64,000 bases of DNA, from positions 59,506 through 123,505 of the forward strand of contig NZ_BAKM01000013.1 of NCBI RefSeq assembly GCF_000614185.1, in the 5' to 3' direction. Shown piece by piece: positions 41,113 through 48,736 of this stretch (its first letter is position 1; every line of letters starts with the position of its first letter). The notes below the pieces were generated by a model that worked only from the letters and a program-made list of their open reading frames with translations, made no database searches and was not told the DNA's origin. The translations under genes were made by a program, and so were the position numbers. The DNA comes from Phocaeicola sartorii JCM 17136 = DSM 21941 (GTDB taxonomy: Bacteria; Bacteroidota; Bacteroidia; Bacteroidales; Bacteroidaceae).

Positions 41113-41152
41113 AGCGGTCACTTTCGATTTTTATCGTAAGTGGCCGCTTTTG
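41113..41152 (+). terminator. Terminator after the fucosidase operon
   Basis: AGCGGTCACTT (41113-41123) pairs with AAGTGGCCGCT (41138-41148) with one wobble, then TTTTG. A shorter hairpin, AGAGA/TCTCT followed by TTTT, sits just upstream at about 41093-41112. Confidence 0.8.
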
Positions 41153-41259
41153 CGTTTTATCATTTGTCCTTTCGATGAGTGCGGAAAAGGAAATTATGTG
41201 TCCCTTTTTGTCCTTTTGGGGATTTGCCTTGAAAATGAATCTGTTAGAATAAAAAAAAT

Positions 41260-41460
41260 GGAGTTCTCTTAGTAAGAGAACCCCATTGCGCTGCAAATGT
41301 AGCTATAATAATTCAAATACGGAAATTTTTTATTTAGGAATCAGCCTCTGATAAGTATTCTTATGATATTTGTTTGCAAATTACCCATTTCTGATTATGT
41401 ATAAATATCTTATTATCAGTAGTGTATGCCTTTTTGGGGTTCTCTTACTAAGAGAACCCC
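41260..41460. promoter_or_regulatory. Invertible capsule promoter flanked by 25-bp inverted repeats
   Basis: The left repeat 41260-41284 and right repeat 41436-41460 are reverse complements at 24 of 25 positions. Each contains the near-palindrome GTTCTCTTA-N-TAAGAGAAC, whose centre base is G on the left and C on the right. The 151-bp interior has one match to the Bacteroides -7 consensus, TACATTTG on the minus strand at 41294-41301. A TTTC (3 of 4 match to the -33 box) lies at 41322-41325 with a 20-base spacer. This is the layout of Mpi-type phase-variable capsule promoters. As assembled the promoter fires leftwards, away from upxY. The recombinase is not in this window. Confidence 0.85.
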
Positions 41461-41489
41461 AAAAGACATACATAAAAAGTAATGTTTTG

Positions 41490-42320
41490 ATGGTAACAGA
41501 AAATAGTATGGAGCTTGAAAATCAAGCGTTCCTTTCAAATCAAGACATAACGGGCGAAGCGCCTAAGTTACTGCTCTGCAGTTCAATCGCTTCCGGCTCA
41601 GACCAGGGGTCAAATGAAGGTATCACGTCAATGGCGGGAATAGGAAAAGAATACCCTGAACTCAGCTGGTATTACCTGTATCTTTCCAACAAAGAACTGA
41701 AACGCTATATCAGCGTTTTCAGTGGCAGGAAATCCGTCCGGCTTCGTACACCATCAGGTACCATAGAAGAGAGATTCTTTTGCTTCAAGGTGTTTTCCTA
41801 TACAGCCACTGATCATAGGAAACGTTTCGAGCAATGTGCTTATACCAAAGAGGAATATACCATGCGTCGTGACTCTGTGCGGATTGTGAAAGAGGCTTTT
41901 GCTACCGGTTCCACCCGGAAACTGAATACGTTGACGGACGAGAAAGGGATTGAAGGTAACGGTTGGGTGTTTGTATGTGCCCCCTTGGGGCAGTTGGAAT
42001 GTATTCTGTCCGCCATGCTTCCCCGTCAGTATCTGGTGACGGACTATAACACACACCGTGCGGCGGTAATCCCTCAACGTCAGATGGAAGAATTTATCTA
42101 TCTGTATGAATCCATGCCTTACAATATCGAGCTGATGAACCGGCCTTTGGAAGACTATCTTCAGAAGAAGCAACGCATCCGTATTACCGGTGGTGTTTTT
42201 CGGGGGAAGGAAGGATGCATCATGCGTCTGCACCGCAATACAAGGCTGGTGTTCGCTTTTGGCAATATGACGGTGGCGGTGAGCTATCTTCATGCGTTTC
42301 CGTTTGAAAAAATTGATTAG
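41490..42320 (+). CDS. UpxY-like NusG-family antiterminator of the capsule locus
   Basis: 276 residues from ATG 41490. A longer reading from 41370 is rejected because it would translate through the right inverted repeat. The N-terminal and middle part holds a NusG-N-like fold (WYYLYLSNKELKRYI; WVFVCAPLGQLECIL). The C-terminal 55 residues form a KOW-like SH3 domain (KQRIRITGGVFRGKEGC through VAVSYLHAFPFE). In Bacteroides, UpxY proteins load on RNA polymerase at the 5' leader of their own capsule operon and prevent premature termination. It is longer than the usual 170-190 residues owing to an insertion around residues 85-160. It sits directly behind the invertible promoter. No UpxZ homologue is apparent nearby. 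Confidence 0.8.
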   Translation: MVTENSMELENQAFLSNQDITGEAPKLLLCSSIASGSDQGSNEGITSMAGIGKEYPELSWYYLYLSNKELKRYISVFSGRKSVRLRTPSGTIEERFFCFKVFSYTATDHRKRFEQCAYTKEEYTMRRDSVRIVKEAFATGSTRKLNTLTDEKGIEGNGWVFVCAPLGQLECILSAMLPRQYLVTDYNTHRAAVIPQRQMEEFIYLYESMPYNIELMNRPLEDYLQKKQRIRITGGVFRGKEGCIMRLHRNTRLVFAFGNMTVAVSYLHAFPFEKID

Positions 42321-42330
42321 TTTAATTAAA

Positions 42331-42365
42331 GCCATCCATACATCCCTTGAAGGACGATGGATGGC
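42331..42365. terminator. Hairpin between convergent upxY and amidase genes
   Basis: GCCATCCAT (42331-42339) pairs perfectly with ATGGATGGC (42357-42365). It begins 10 bases after the upxY stop and ends 20 before the amidase stop on the other strand. There is no strong T tract on the plus strand, so read-through under UpxY is plausible. Confidence 0.55.
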
Positions 42366-42385
42366 AGATAAGACTACAGACGCAA

Positions 42386-42805
42386 CTAAGGTTGCAAATC
42401 TATATATTCAGCAGTGACATGGAAACATGGACAGGCTTTTTGCCGATTCAAGTCATGATGACCTACAATCAGTGCCTTGGGATAACGCTGATGCAGTTGC
42501 TCGATCAGTTTTCTCAGCGCAGCCTTTTGTGCTTCCGTCCGGGTGTCTTTCGGTTTTTTTCCGTCATTATCCAGACCACCTATATAGCATATACCTATAC
42601 TGTGACTGTTGTGGTCCTTGCAATGTGCACCGGTCATTTCCGGTGGGCGTCCGGCTTCTATCGTTCCGTCTGTAGGAATCACATAGTGGTAGCCACAGCA
42701 TTTCCAGCCTAATGAACGATGGTAACGGTCAATGTCCGCTGCCCGCAGTGCACTGCCGGCCTTGTTGGCAGAGCAGTGAATTACAATAAGAGTAATCTTA
42801 CGCAT
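42386..42805 (-). CDS. N-acetylmuramoyl-L-alanine amidase (Amidase_2, T7-lysozyme-like)
   Basis: 139 residues. The amidase-2 zinc ligands are visible: H10 in LIVIHCSA and the histidine and cysteine in LNRQKACPCFHV. Between them lie RYHRSLGWKCCGYHYVI, TGAHCKDHNSHSIGICYIGG and IVGHHDLN. These enzymes cut the bond between muramic acid and the stem peptide. There is no signal peptide, as in phage-type amidases. In Bacteroides genomes this small amidase recurs with 'smalltalk' and HU genes near capsule loci, and this trio appears here in the order HU, smalltalk, amidase on the minus strand. Its role there is unknown. Confidence 0.9.
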   Translation of the reverse strand: MRKITLIVIHCSANKAGSALRAADIDRYHRSLGWKCCGYHYVIPTDGTIEAGRPPEMTGAHCKDHNSHSIGICYIGGLDNDGKKPKDTRTEAQKAALRKLIEQLHQRYPKALIVGHHDLNRQKACPCFHVTAEYIDLQP

Positions 42806-42809
42806 AGTC

Positions 42810-42908
42810 CTAAAAAGTACTGCTTATAGCACCACCGGCAGCACCGGTCAGCAGTAGTTCAATGACACGAATCACATAAAGAATTACGTTTTTCCAGTTG
42901 ATTTTCAT
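42810..42908 (-). CDS. 'Smalltalk' micro-protein
   Basis: 32 residues from ATG 42906-42908 on the minus strand: MKINWKNVILYVIRVIELLL, then TGAAGGAISSTF and stop. A hydrophobic helix with a short basic start and a Gly/Ala-rich tail fits the tiny Bacteroidales family named 'smalltalk', found between HU-like and amidase genes. Its stop is 4 bases from the amidase start codon, implying translational coupling. Its function is unknown; the helix suggests a membrane peptide, and a holin-like partner for the adjacent amidase is conceivable but only a guess. Confidence 0.85.
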   Translation of the reverse strand: MKINWKNVILYVIRVIELLLTGAAGGAISSTF

Positions 42909-42972
42909 ACTTTTCGTCTTTAAGAGAATGATGATTAATAATTTCATAATCGGATGGTTTTATCTAGCAGTG

Positions 42973-43467
42973 TCAAGCATTCTCGCTTGTATCGGCTGCG
43001 GGTGTCTTACCCTTTGCGGCATCCAGATCTACCGTGCCTTGACCGGCCTTTTCAGCTTTCAAGGTAGCAGCTTGGGCTATGCGGCTGGCTACAGGATTGA
43101 AAGCGGCACGGGAACGAAGATTTTGGAAGTCTTCTCCCGGTGTGAACACAATGTTGACAGCGGTGATATTGGTTTCTGTAAATTTTTTCAGGTCTTCCGC
43201 ACCTTCCGATCCTAGAGAAATCCAGAAGTTACCCAATTCGGCCAGTTGTACTTTTTTGCCTTCCATGAGCATTTCTACAAGGCATTCGCACATATCGGCT
43301 ATTACACCTTTTACCGTTCCGCGAGTGAATACACCGTTGTGGTCGGCAATGTGTTTGACAAACTGGCTGAACGGCATGATTTCAGAAACTTGAGCTTTTG
43401 CATACGCTTTTTGGGCAGCATCGGCATCCATCGGGTTGCCCATCATAAATACACTGTAATCAATCAT
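42973..43467 (-). CDS. HU-like DNA-binding protein (Bacteroidales HU-related)
   Basis: 164 residues from ATG 43465-43467 (MIDYSVFMMGNPMDADAAQK); an in-frame ATG 21 codons upstream would add an improbable basic leader. The core (about 20-125) follows the HU-like fold used by the Bacteroidetes HU-HIG family: KAYAKAQVSEIMPFSQFVKHI, GVIADMCECLVEMLMEGKKV, LAELGNFWISL and ITAVNIVFTPGEDF. The C-terminal tail is Ala/Lys-rich. It probably binds DNA without strong sequence preference. It leads the minus-strand trio with smalltalk and the amidase; start-to-start distance to the divergent gene at 43655 is under 200 bases. Confidence 0.88.
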   Translation of the reverse strand: MIDYSVFMMGNPMDADAAQKAYAKAQVSEIMPFSQFVKHIADHNGVFTRGTVKGVIADMCECLVEMLMEGKKVQLAELGNFWISLGSEGAEDLKKFTETNITAVNIVFTPGEDFQNLRSRAAFNPVASRIAQAATLKAEKAGQGTVDLDAAKGKTPAADTSENA

Positions 43468-43654
43468 AATAAAATAAAGTTTAAATATTTTGTGTCTCCG
43501 GGATGTTCGTTCATCCTTCCGACACGACAAAATTAATGCGGAGAAATACCGTAAAAAAATCTATTTATTATCGTTTACCAACTGTTGACTGCCGTTCACT
43601 AACTATTGATTGACCGTTAACTACCCGTTGACGAATCATTCAAATAATAAGCTT

Positions 43655-44089
43655 ATGGACAGCGAACCACACTTCAGTATCGTCTTCAACATTTATGGAG
43701 GCAGCAATCAGATTCTTCCCAATGCCACTTCCGCCACGCAAAATTATTATGGCGGTGAGGCTGAACCGGAAGAGAGTCATGAAAACAAAAATGAGGAACC
43801 TGTTTTACCTCCTGAGGCTACACGCCTCATCTCCTATATAAATAAGGTGGAGGATTTACGTGTCTATCTGGTACAGATAGCGGAATGCACCTGTGCAGTG
43901 GAACTGGCCAGGGTTATAGTCAATATGGCCGAACGAGAACCTAAGATTACTCCGGAAGAGATGGTGAAGGAGCGTTTTATCTCGTTGTTTCTTCCTCTCA
44001 CACCTCTGTTTGTATCGGGCAAGAGCGTCAGTAACATCCGTGCACGTATCAATAACGCTTGGGACAGACGGCCGAGAAAGCGGTTATGA
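43655..44089 (+). CDS. Conserved-context hypothetical protein at capsule locus
   Basis: 144 residues from ATG 43655 (MDSEPHFSIVFNIYGGSNQI); a longer in-frame reading from 43610 is less likely. The N-terminus reads as a beta-strand region with many Asn and Gly residues. It is followed by an acidic linker (EAEPEESHENKNEEP) and a helical C-terminal half (ARLISYINKVEDLR-like through SNIRARINNAWDRRPRKRL) with a basic tail. No domain is recognised. It is divergent from the HU-like gene, a neighbour it may share regulation with. The strongly basic end could contact nucleic acid, which is inference only. Confidence 0.65.
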   Translation: MDSEPHFSIVFNIYGGSNQILPNATSATQNYYGGEAEPEESHENKNEEPVLPPEATRLISYINKVEDLRVYLVQIAECTCAVELARVIVNMAEREPKITPEEMVKERFISLFLPLTPLFVSGKSVSNIRARINNAWDRRPRKRL

Positions 44090-44128
44090 ACGGAAGTGAA
44101 AAACCGATGATATATATGGAAAAAAAGT

Positions 44129-44204
44129 AAGATATGTTCGTGGGCAAAGTAAGTCCACTTACTTTGCGATTTAAGTCCACTTACTTTGCCCGGGAACATA
44201 TCTT
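44129..44204. repeat. 26-bp inverted repeat with internal direct repeat, upstream of truncated ATPase gene
   Basis: The left arm 44129-44154 ends GGGCAAAGTAAGT. The right arm 44179-44204 is its reverse complement with two mismatches. The 24-base spacer plus the right arm repeat the string AAGTCCACTTACTTTGC (44151-44167 and 44173-44189). The arms also form smaller perfect hairpins (GCAAAGTAAGT/ACTTACTTTGC). This may be a regulatory hairpin or the end of a mobile or decayed element. Confidence 0.7.
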
Positions 44205-44280
44205 CTCCAAAAAGTCAAGAATCCCTTGTCTTTGAAATAAAAAATGTATATTTACATAAGGCTTTTAAAAAGTAGGGGAT

Positions 44281-44520
44281 ATGGAACAGATGCGTAAACA
44301 GCCGATTGGTATACAGACTTTTGAGGAAATTCGTAAGGATGGTTATCTTTACGTGGACAAGACTGCATGGGCCTATCAGATAGCGAATATAGGAAAACCT
44401 TATTTTTTAATCCGTCCCTGCCGTTTTGGAAAGAGTTTGCTTCTTTCCACTTTAAGCCTATTTTTCAGGGATTTCTTCAGTCTGCAGCCAGATAAAATCG
44501 GATTGGCAATATACCAATAG
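44281..44520 (+). pseudogene. N-terminal remnant of an AAA-ATPase-like / PD-(D/E)XK protein (DUF1703 type)
   Basis: 79 residues: IGIQTFEEIRKDGYLYVDKT, then FLIRPCRFGKSLLLSTL, which is the Walker-A-containing start of the AAA-ATPase_like family common in Bacteroides (usual length about 500 residues). The similarity stops just after the Walker A region and the frame closes within 25 codons, so more than 80 percent of the gene is missing. The following 190 bases to 44712 hold no recognisable continuation. It is probably a relic trimmed when the capsule genes were exchanged. Confidence 0.75.
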
Positions 44521-44712
44521 TTAACAAACAAGCCAAATTTTTAATAACTCAATATATAGGCACTAGCAAAAATGTCTATACAAAGGGTATGTGAGTACTA
44601 ACCAAACTACGTATGATTGTGGATTTTGTATCTAGCATATCATGCCGAGAACACAGGTGTTTAGCTATCCGAGAAATACTGTTTAAATCATACTAGTAAA
44701 TTCAATAAATAC
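44521..44712 (+). other. Intergenic gap before the capsule biosynthetic genes
   Basis: Nothing recognisable. The stretch is AT-rich with no TANNTTTG element or hairpin that I can support. Confidence 0.4.
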
Positions 44713-45921
44713 ATGTTTAATTTACAGCAATTCATTGCAGACCATGTGATTTGTCGTTCGACAAGTATGTTTGCATTAGATATTGAAGTTAATAAAGAAA
44801 CGCTTCAAGCAGAAATAAGGAATAAGAGTGTATGCGTCATAGGAGGTGCCGGTTCCATCGGTTCTTCTTTCATTAAAGCAGTTTTGCCGTTCAAGCCCTC
44901 CAAACTGATTGTGATAGACTTGAACGAGAACGGATTGGCAGAACTAACACGTGACCTGCGTTCCACATACGGTATGTACGTACCTGCGGAATACCGGGCA
45001 TATACCTTGAACTTTGCCGATCCTATCTTTGAAAGGATTTTCCGTGAGGAGAAAGGCTTTGATATTGTGGCCAATTTCTCGGCCCACAAACATGTCCGTA
45101 GTGAAAAGGACAAGTATTCTGTACAGGCACTCATTGAAAACAATGATATCAAGGCAAAAAGATTTCTTGACTTGTTGACCGTCTATCCGCCTAAGCACTT
45201 CTTTTGTGTCTCCACTGACAAGGCTGCCAATCCGGTGAACATCATGGGAGCCAGTAAGCGCATCATGGAGGATATGATTATGGCTTATTCTTCCAAGTTC
45301 AAGGTGACTACAGCTCGTTTCGCCAATGTGGCTTTTTCCAACGGTTCTTTGCCGGATGGTTGGATACAGCGTGTTATGAAGAAGCAACCCTTGGCTGCAC
45401 CTAATGATGTAAAACGCTATTTCGTTTCTCCGGAGGAAAGCGGACAGATATGTATGCTGGCATGCATACTGGGTAAGAACGGTGAGATTTTCTTTCCCAA
45501 GCTCGGTGAAAGGCACATGCTGACTTTCTCTTCCATTTGTGACGAGTATGTAAAAGCGGTTGGGTGTGGAAAGAAGGAATTTGCAACGGACGAGGAGGCG
45601 AAGAAATTCGCTTCGGAAATGGCATTTAACAATAAGGATTATCCTGTGGTGTATTTTAAAAGTGACACGACAGGAGAGAAAGCCTACGAGGAGTTCTATG
45701 TTCCTGGGGAGAAAATAAATATGGATCGTTTTTGCAGCCTGGGGGTGATTGAGGAAGTGGTGAAACGGCCGATGGCTGAGATAGACGCATTCTTTACTGA
45801 AATGGAGAATATATTTGCCGAACCGGATTTTACCAAGGAAGAGGTGGTTATGGCGATAAAGCGTTTCATCCCCAACTTTGAACATGAGGAAAAGGGGAAG
45901 AATCTGGACCAGAAAATGTAA
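44713..45921 (+). CDS. legB: LegB-like nucleotide-sugar 4,6-dehydratase (SDR/CapD type)
   Basis: 402 residues. The Rossmann nucleotide-binding motif is VIGGAGSIGSSF, followed by acidic VIDLNENGL. The catalytic region has FFCVSTDKAANPVN, with Asp-Lys in place of the Tyr of most SDRs, and GASKRIMEDM; both are typical of inverting or retaining UDP/GDP-GlcNAc 4,6-dehydratases. In the legionaminic acid pathway LegB converts activated GlcNAc to the 4-keto-6-deoxy sugar. It is the first of at least nine closely spaced genes, and the LegC-like aminotransferase follows after 18 bases. The start at 44713 keeps an N-terminal helix seen in homologues. GDP versus UDP specificity is inferred from the PtmE-like gene downstream, not from this sequence. 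Confidence 0.85.
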   Translation: MFNLQQFIADHVICRSTSMFALDIEVNKETLQAEIRNKSVCVIGGAGSIGSSFIKAVLPFKPSKLIVIDLNENGLAELTRDLRSTYGMYVPAEYRAYTLNFADPIFERIFREEKGFDIVANFSAHKHVRSEKDKYSVQALIENNDIKAKRFLDLLTVYPPKHFFCVSTDKAANPVNIMGASKRIMEDMIMAYSSKFKVTTARFANVAFSNGSLPDGWIQRVMKKQPLAAPNDVKRYFVSPEESGQICMLACILGKNGEIFFPKLGERHMLTFSSICDEYVKAVGCGKKEFATDEEAKKFASEMAFNNKDYPVVYFKSDTTGEKAYEEFYVPGEKINMDRFCSLGVIEEVVKRPMAEIDAFFTEMENIFAEPDFTKEEVVMAIKRFIPNFEHEEKGKNLDQKM

Positions 45922-45939
45922 ATTAAATGATATACAGCT

Positions 45940-47087
45940 ATGAATAATAATGCTGAAATCTGTGACTTCATTCACCATCTTTTTGGAACACAAGATTTTG
46001 TTCCTCTGAGTGCTCCCAAGTTTATCGGAAACGAGAAAAAATACCTCAACGAATGTATTGATACGACTTTCGTGTCAAGTGTCGGTGCTTTTGTTGACCG
46101 CTTTGAACACGATATGGCTGTGTACACCGGTGCCAAACGTGCCGTAGTCTGTGTGAGTGGTACCAATGCCCTTCACATGGCCATGTTGCTTGTGGGTGTA
46201 GAACGCGGTGATGAGGTGCTCACCCAAGCTCTGACCTTCATCGCTACCTGCAACGCCATTAGTTACATCGGTGCTCATCCTGTCTTTATTGATGTGGACA
46301 GAGAAACGATGGGACTTTCGTCCCGAGCTGTCAAGGCATGGTTGGAGAGGAATGCTGAACTGAAAGAAGGAGTTTGCTATAACAAGCGTACCGGTCGCCG
46401 TGTAAAAGCTTGTATTCCCATGCACACTTTCGGTCATCCTGTGAAAATAGATGAACTGGCGGATATCTGCCGTGAGTGGCATATCGAATTGGTTGAAGAC
46501 GCAGCCGAAAGTATCGGCAGTTTTTATAAAGGTCGCCATACCGGTACATTCGGAAATGTGGGTGCCATTAGCTTTAATGGAAACAAGACTATCACTACAG
46601 GTGGTGGAGGCATGTTGCTTTTCCAGGATGAAGAACTGGGCGCATACGCCAAGCACCTCATTACCCAGGCCAAGATACCTCATCGTTGGGAGTTTCGTCA
46701 TGACCATATTGGTTACAATTACCGGATGCCGAATATCAATGCCGCTCTAGGTTGTGCTCAGTTGGAGAATCTCGACCGCTATGTGGCAGACAAGCGTGAG
46801 ACAGCCGCCCGTTATGCTGAGTTTTTCAAAGATAAGAAAGATATTACTTTCTTTACCGAACCTGCTGATTGCAAGTCGAACTATTGGCTCAATGCGGTGG
46901 TACTAAAGGATAAGGTTGATCAACTTGAATTTTTGGAATATACAAATGATCACGGTGTGATGACTCGTCCAGTTTGGGAATTGATGAACCGTCTGCCCAT
47001 GTTCGAGCATTGCGAGACGGACGGGCTTGAGAACACTGAGTGCTGGCTGACCGGGTGGTGAATATTCCCAGCTCTGTAAGATTGTAA
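45940..47087 (+). CDS. legC: LegC-like PLP-dependent aminotransferase (DegT/DnrJ/EryC1), frameshifted near 47042
   Basis: About 382 residues after repair. Fold-type I features are GAKRAVVCVSGTNALHMA, EDAAESIGSFY (PLP-stacking Asp) and ISFNGNKTITTGGGG with the Schiff-base lysine in NGNKT. It would aminate the 4-keto sugar made by LegB to a 4-amino-4,6-dideoxy sugar. One G is missing at about 47042: restoring it changes the C-terminus to TEWLADRVVNIPSSVRL and moves the stop to 47085-47087, 7 bases before the acyltransferase start, which is the normal family ending. It lies in the nonulosonic acid operon. Confidence 0.88.
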
Positions 47088-47094
47088 CAGAATA

Positions 47095-47733
47095 ATGAAA
47101 CGACCTTTGATTTTAGTCGGTGGTGGCGGTCATTGTAAGTCAGTGATAGAGGCTGCCGAAAGTGCAGGATACCTTATAAAGGGAATTTTAGATATTCCTT
47201 CACAGGTTGGTGAAGAAGTTTTGGGTTATACCATTATCGGTACAGACAATGATATATCTTCCTTTGTGTCGGAATGTGATTTCATAGTCACCTTGGGATT
47301 CATTAAAAATCCGGGCATTCGAATCTCTCTCCATAAAGGAATAGAGATGGCCGGTGGTCATCTGGCTACTATTGTAGCTTCTACAGCCCATGTGTCCAAA
47401 TATGCGGAACTGGGTGCGGGCACAGTTGTATTGCATCAGGCTTGTGTCAATGCGGGAGCTAATATTGGCAAAGGCTGTATCATTAATACATTTGCTAATA
47501 TTGAACACGATGCCATAATTGGTGACTATTGTCATATATCTACCGGAGCAATTGTGAATGGTGACTGCAAGGTGGGAGAGTGTACTTTCATAGGCAGCCA
47601 AAGTGTAATGGTAAATGCAACGACAGTACCTTCAAATTGTATTTTTGCAGCCGGGAGCATGATACGCAAATCTTTAAAGCAATCAGGTGTCTATGCGGGA
47701 AATCCCGCTATGCTCATGAAAAAAATCTCATGA
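47095..47733 (+). CDS. legH: NeuD/LegH-type sugar acyltransferase (left-handed beta-helix)
   Basis: 212 residues. An N-terminal Rossmann-like domain (LILVGGGGHCKSVIEAAESAG) is joined to hexapeptide repeats (GAGTVVLHQACVNAGANIGKG, CIINTFANIEHDAIIGDYC) that build the acetyl-CoA-binding beta-helix. PglD, NeuD and LegH belong here. In this operon it should N-acetylate the 4-amino sugar from LegC; O-acetylation of the finished nonulosonic acid is the alternative. The catalytic histidine is likely in NIEHDAIIG. The stop overlaps the NeuB-like start (ATGA at 47730-47733), so the two are translationally coupled. Confidence 0.88.
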   Translation: MKRPLILVGGGGHCKSVIEAAESAGYLIKGILDIPSQVGEEVLGYTIIGTDNDISSFVSECDFIVTLGFIKNPGIRISLHKGIEMAGGHLATIVASTAHVSKYAELGAGTVVLHQACVNAGANIGKGCIINTFANIEHDAIIGDYCHISTGAIVNGDCKVGECTFIGSQSVMVNATTVPSNCIFAAGSMIRKSLKQSGVYAGNPAMLMKKIS

Positions 47734-48736
47734 AACATACACTTATTATAGCCGAAGCTGGAGTCAATCACAATGGCTCTATGGAACTGGCAAAAAAGTT
47801 GATAGATGTTGCTGCCGATGCAGGGGTGGACTATGTGAAATTTCAGACTTTTAAGGCGGAGAAGCTTGTCACCAAGATTGCCATGCAAGCTGAATACCAG
47901 CAACGCAATATGGGTGATGATGGAAATTCTCAATATAATATGCTCAGAAAACTTGAGCTTTCGCATGAACAGCATGTGGAACTTATAGCTATTGCCGTGA
48001 GAGAGGCGTGAAGTTTTTCTCTACTGCCTTCGATTTTGAGAGTATGGATTACCTGGCTTCTCTTCATTTGGGTTTATGGAAGATTCCTTCGGGTGAAATT
48101 ACTAACTATCCATATCTAAAGAAAATAGCGGATTATCAAGAGCCTGTTATCATTTCCACGGGAATGAGCACTATGGAAGAAATCCAAGCGGCCATGAAGG
48201 TGTTGACAGATAACGGTTTGCGAAAGGAACAAATATCTGTGCTTCATTGCAATACGGAATACCCCACGCCAATGACAGACGTTAACCTCTCCGCAATGAA
48301 GGAGATGTGCCGGCAGCTTGACGTAGTGATAGGATATTCCGACCACACGAAAGGCATAGAAGTGCCCATTGCCGCTGTCGCTATGGGAGCTGAGATTATA
48401 GAGAAGCATTTTACGCTCGACCGTTCCCTTCCCGGTCCGGACCATAAAGCATCATTAGAACCTGATGAATTAAAAGCCATGGTAACTGCCATTCGTAATA
48501 TTGAACAAGCTATCGGCATGGGATACAAAACCGTCTCCGCTTCCGAACGTAAGAACAAAGTCGTTGCACGCAAGAGTATCGTGGCTGCTCGGGACATTAA
48601 GAAAGGTGAGTTGTTCACCGAAGAGAACCTTACGGTGAAACGTCCAGGCAACGGTATAAATCCTATGCGGTGGCCCGAAATAATAGGCAAGAGAGCTGTT
48701 CGTGACTTCAATGAAGATGAATTGATAGAGATATGA
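47730..48736 (+). CDS. legI: Nonulosonic acid synthase (NeuB/LegI type), frameshifted near 48005
   Basis: About 335 residues after repair of one G (REGVKFFSTAFD). The TIM barrel has IAEAGVNHNGSMELAKKLID, VDYVKFQTFKAEKLVT, LWKIPSGEITNYPYL and VIEKHFTLDRSLPGPDHKAS, including the PEP-binding and metal-binding residues of the family. The C-terminal SAF/antifreeze-like domain begins at RKSIVAARDIKKGELF. NeuB-family enzymes condense PEP with a 6-carbon amino sugar to give sialic, legionaminic or pseudaminic acid. The dehydratase, aminotransferase and acyltransferase upstream argue for di-N-acetyl (legionaminic-type) product. It overlaps the next gene by 4 bases. Confidence 0.93.

Noticed and set aside
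41490..44281. Search for UpxZ after UpxY
   Set aside because: No gene here resembles the roughly 160-residue UpxZ inhibitor; the protein at 43655 has a different composition and layout, so I did not call it UpxZ.
44944..45993. 349-codon open frame on the minus strand
   Set aside because: It is antisense to legB, with composition typical of a shadow frame (rich in His, Ile and Leu with no motif).
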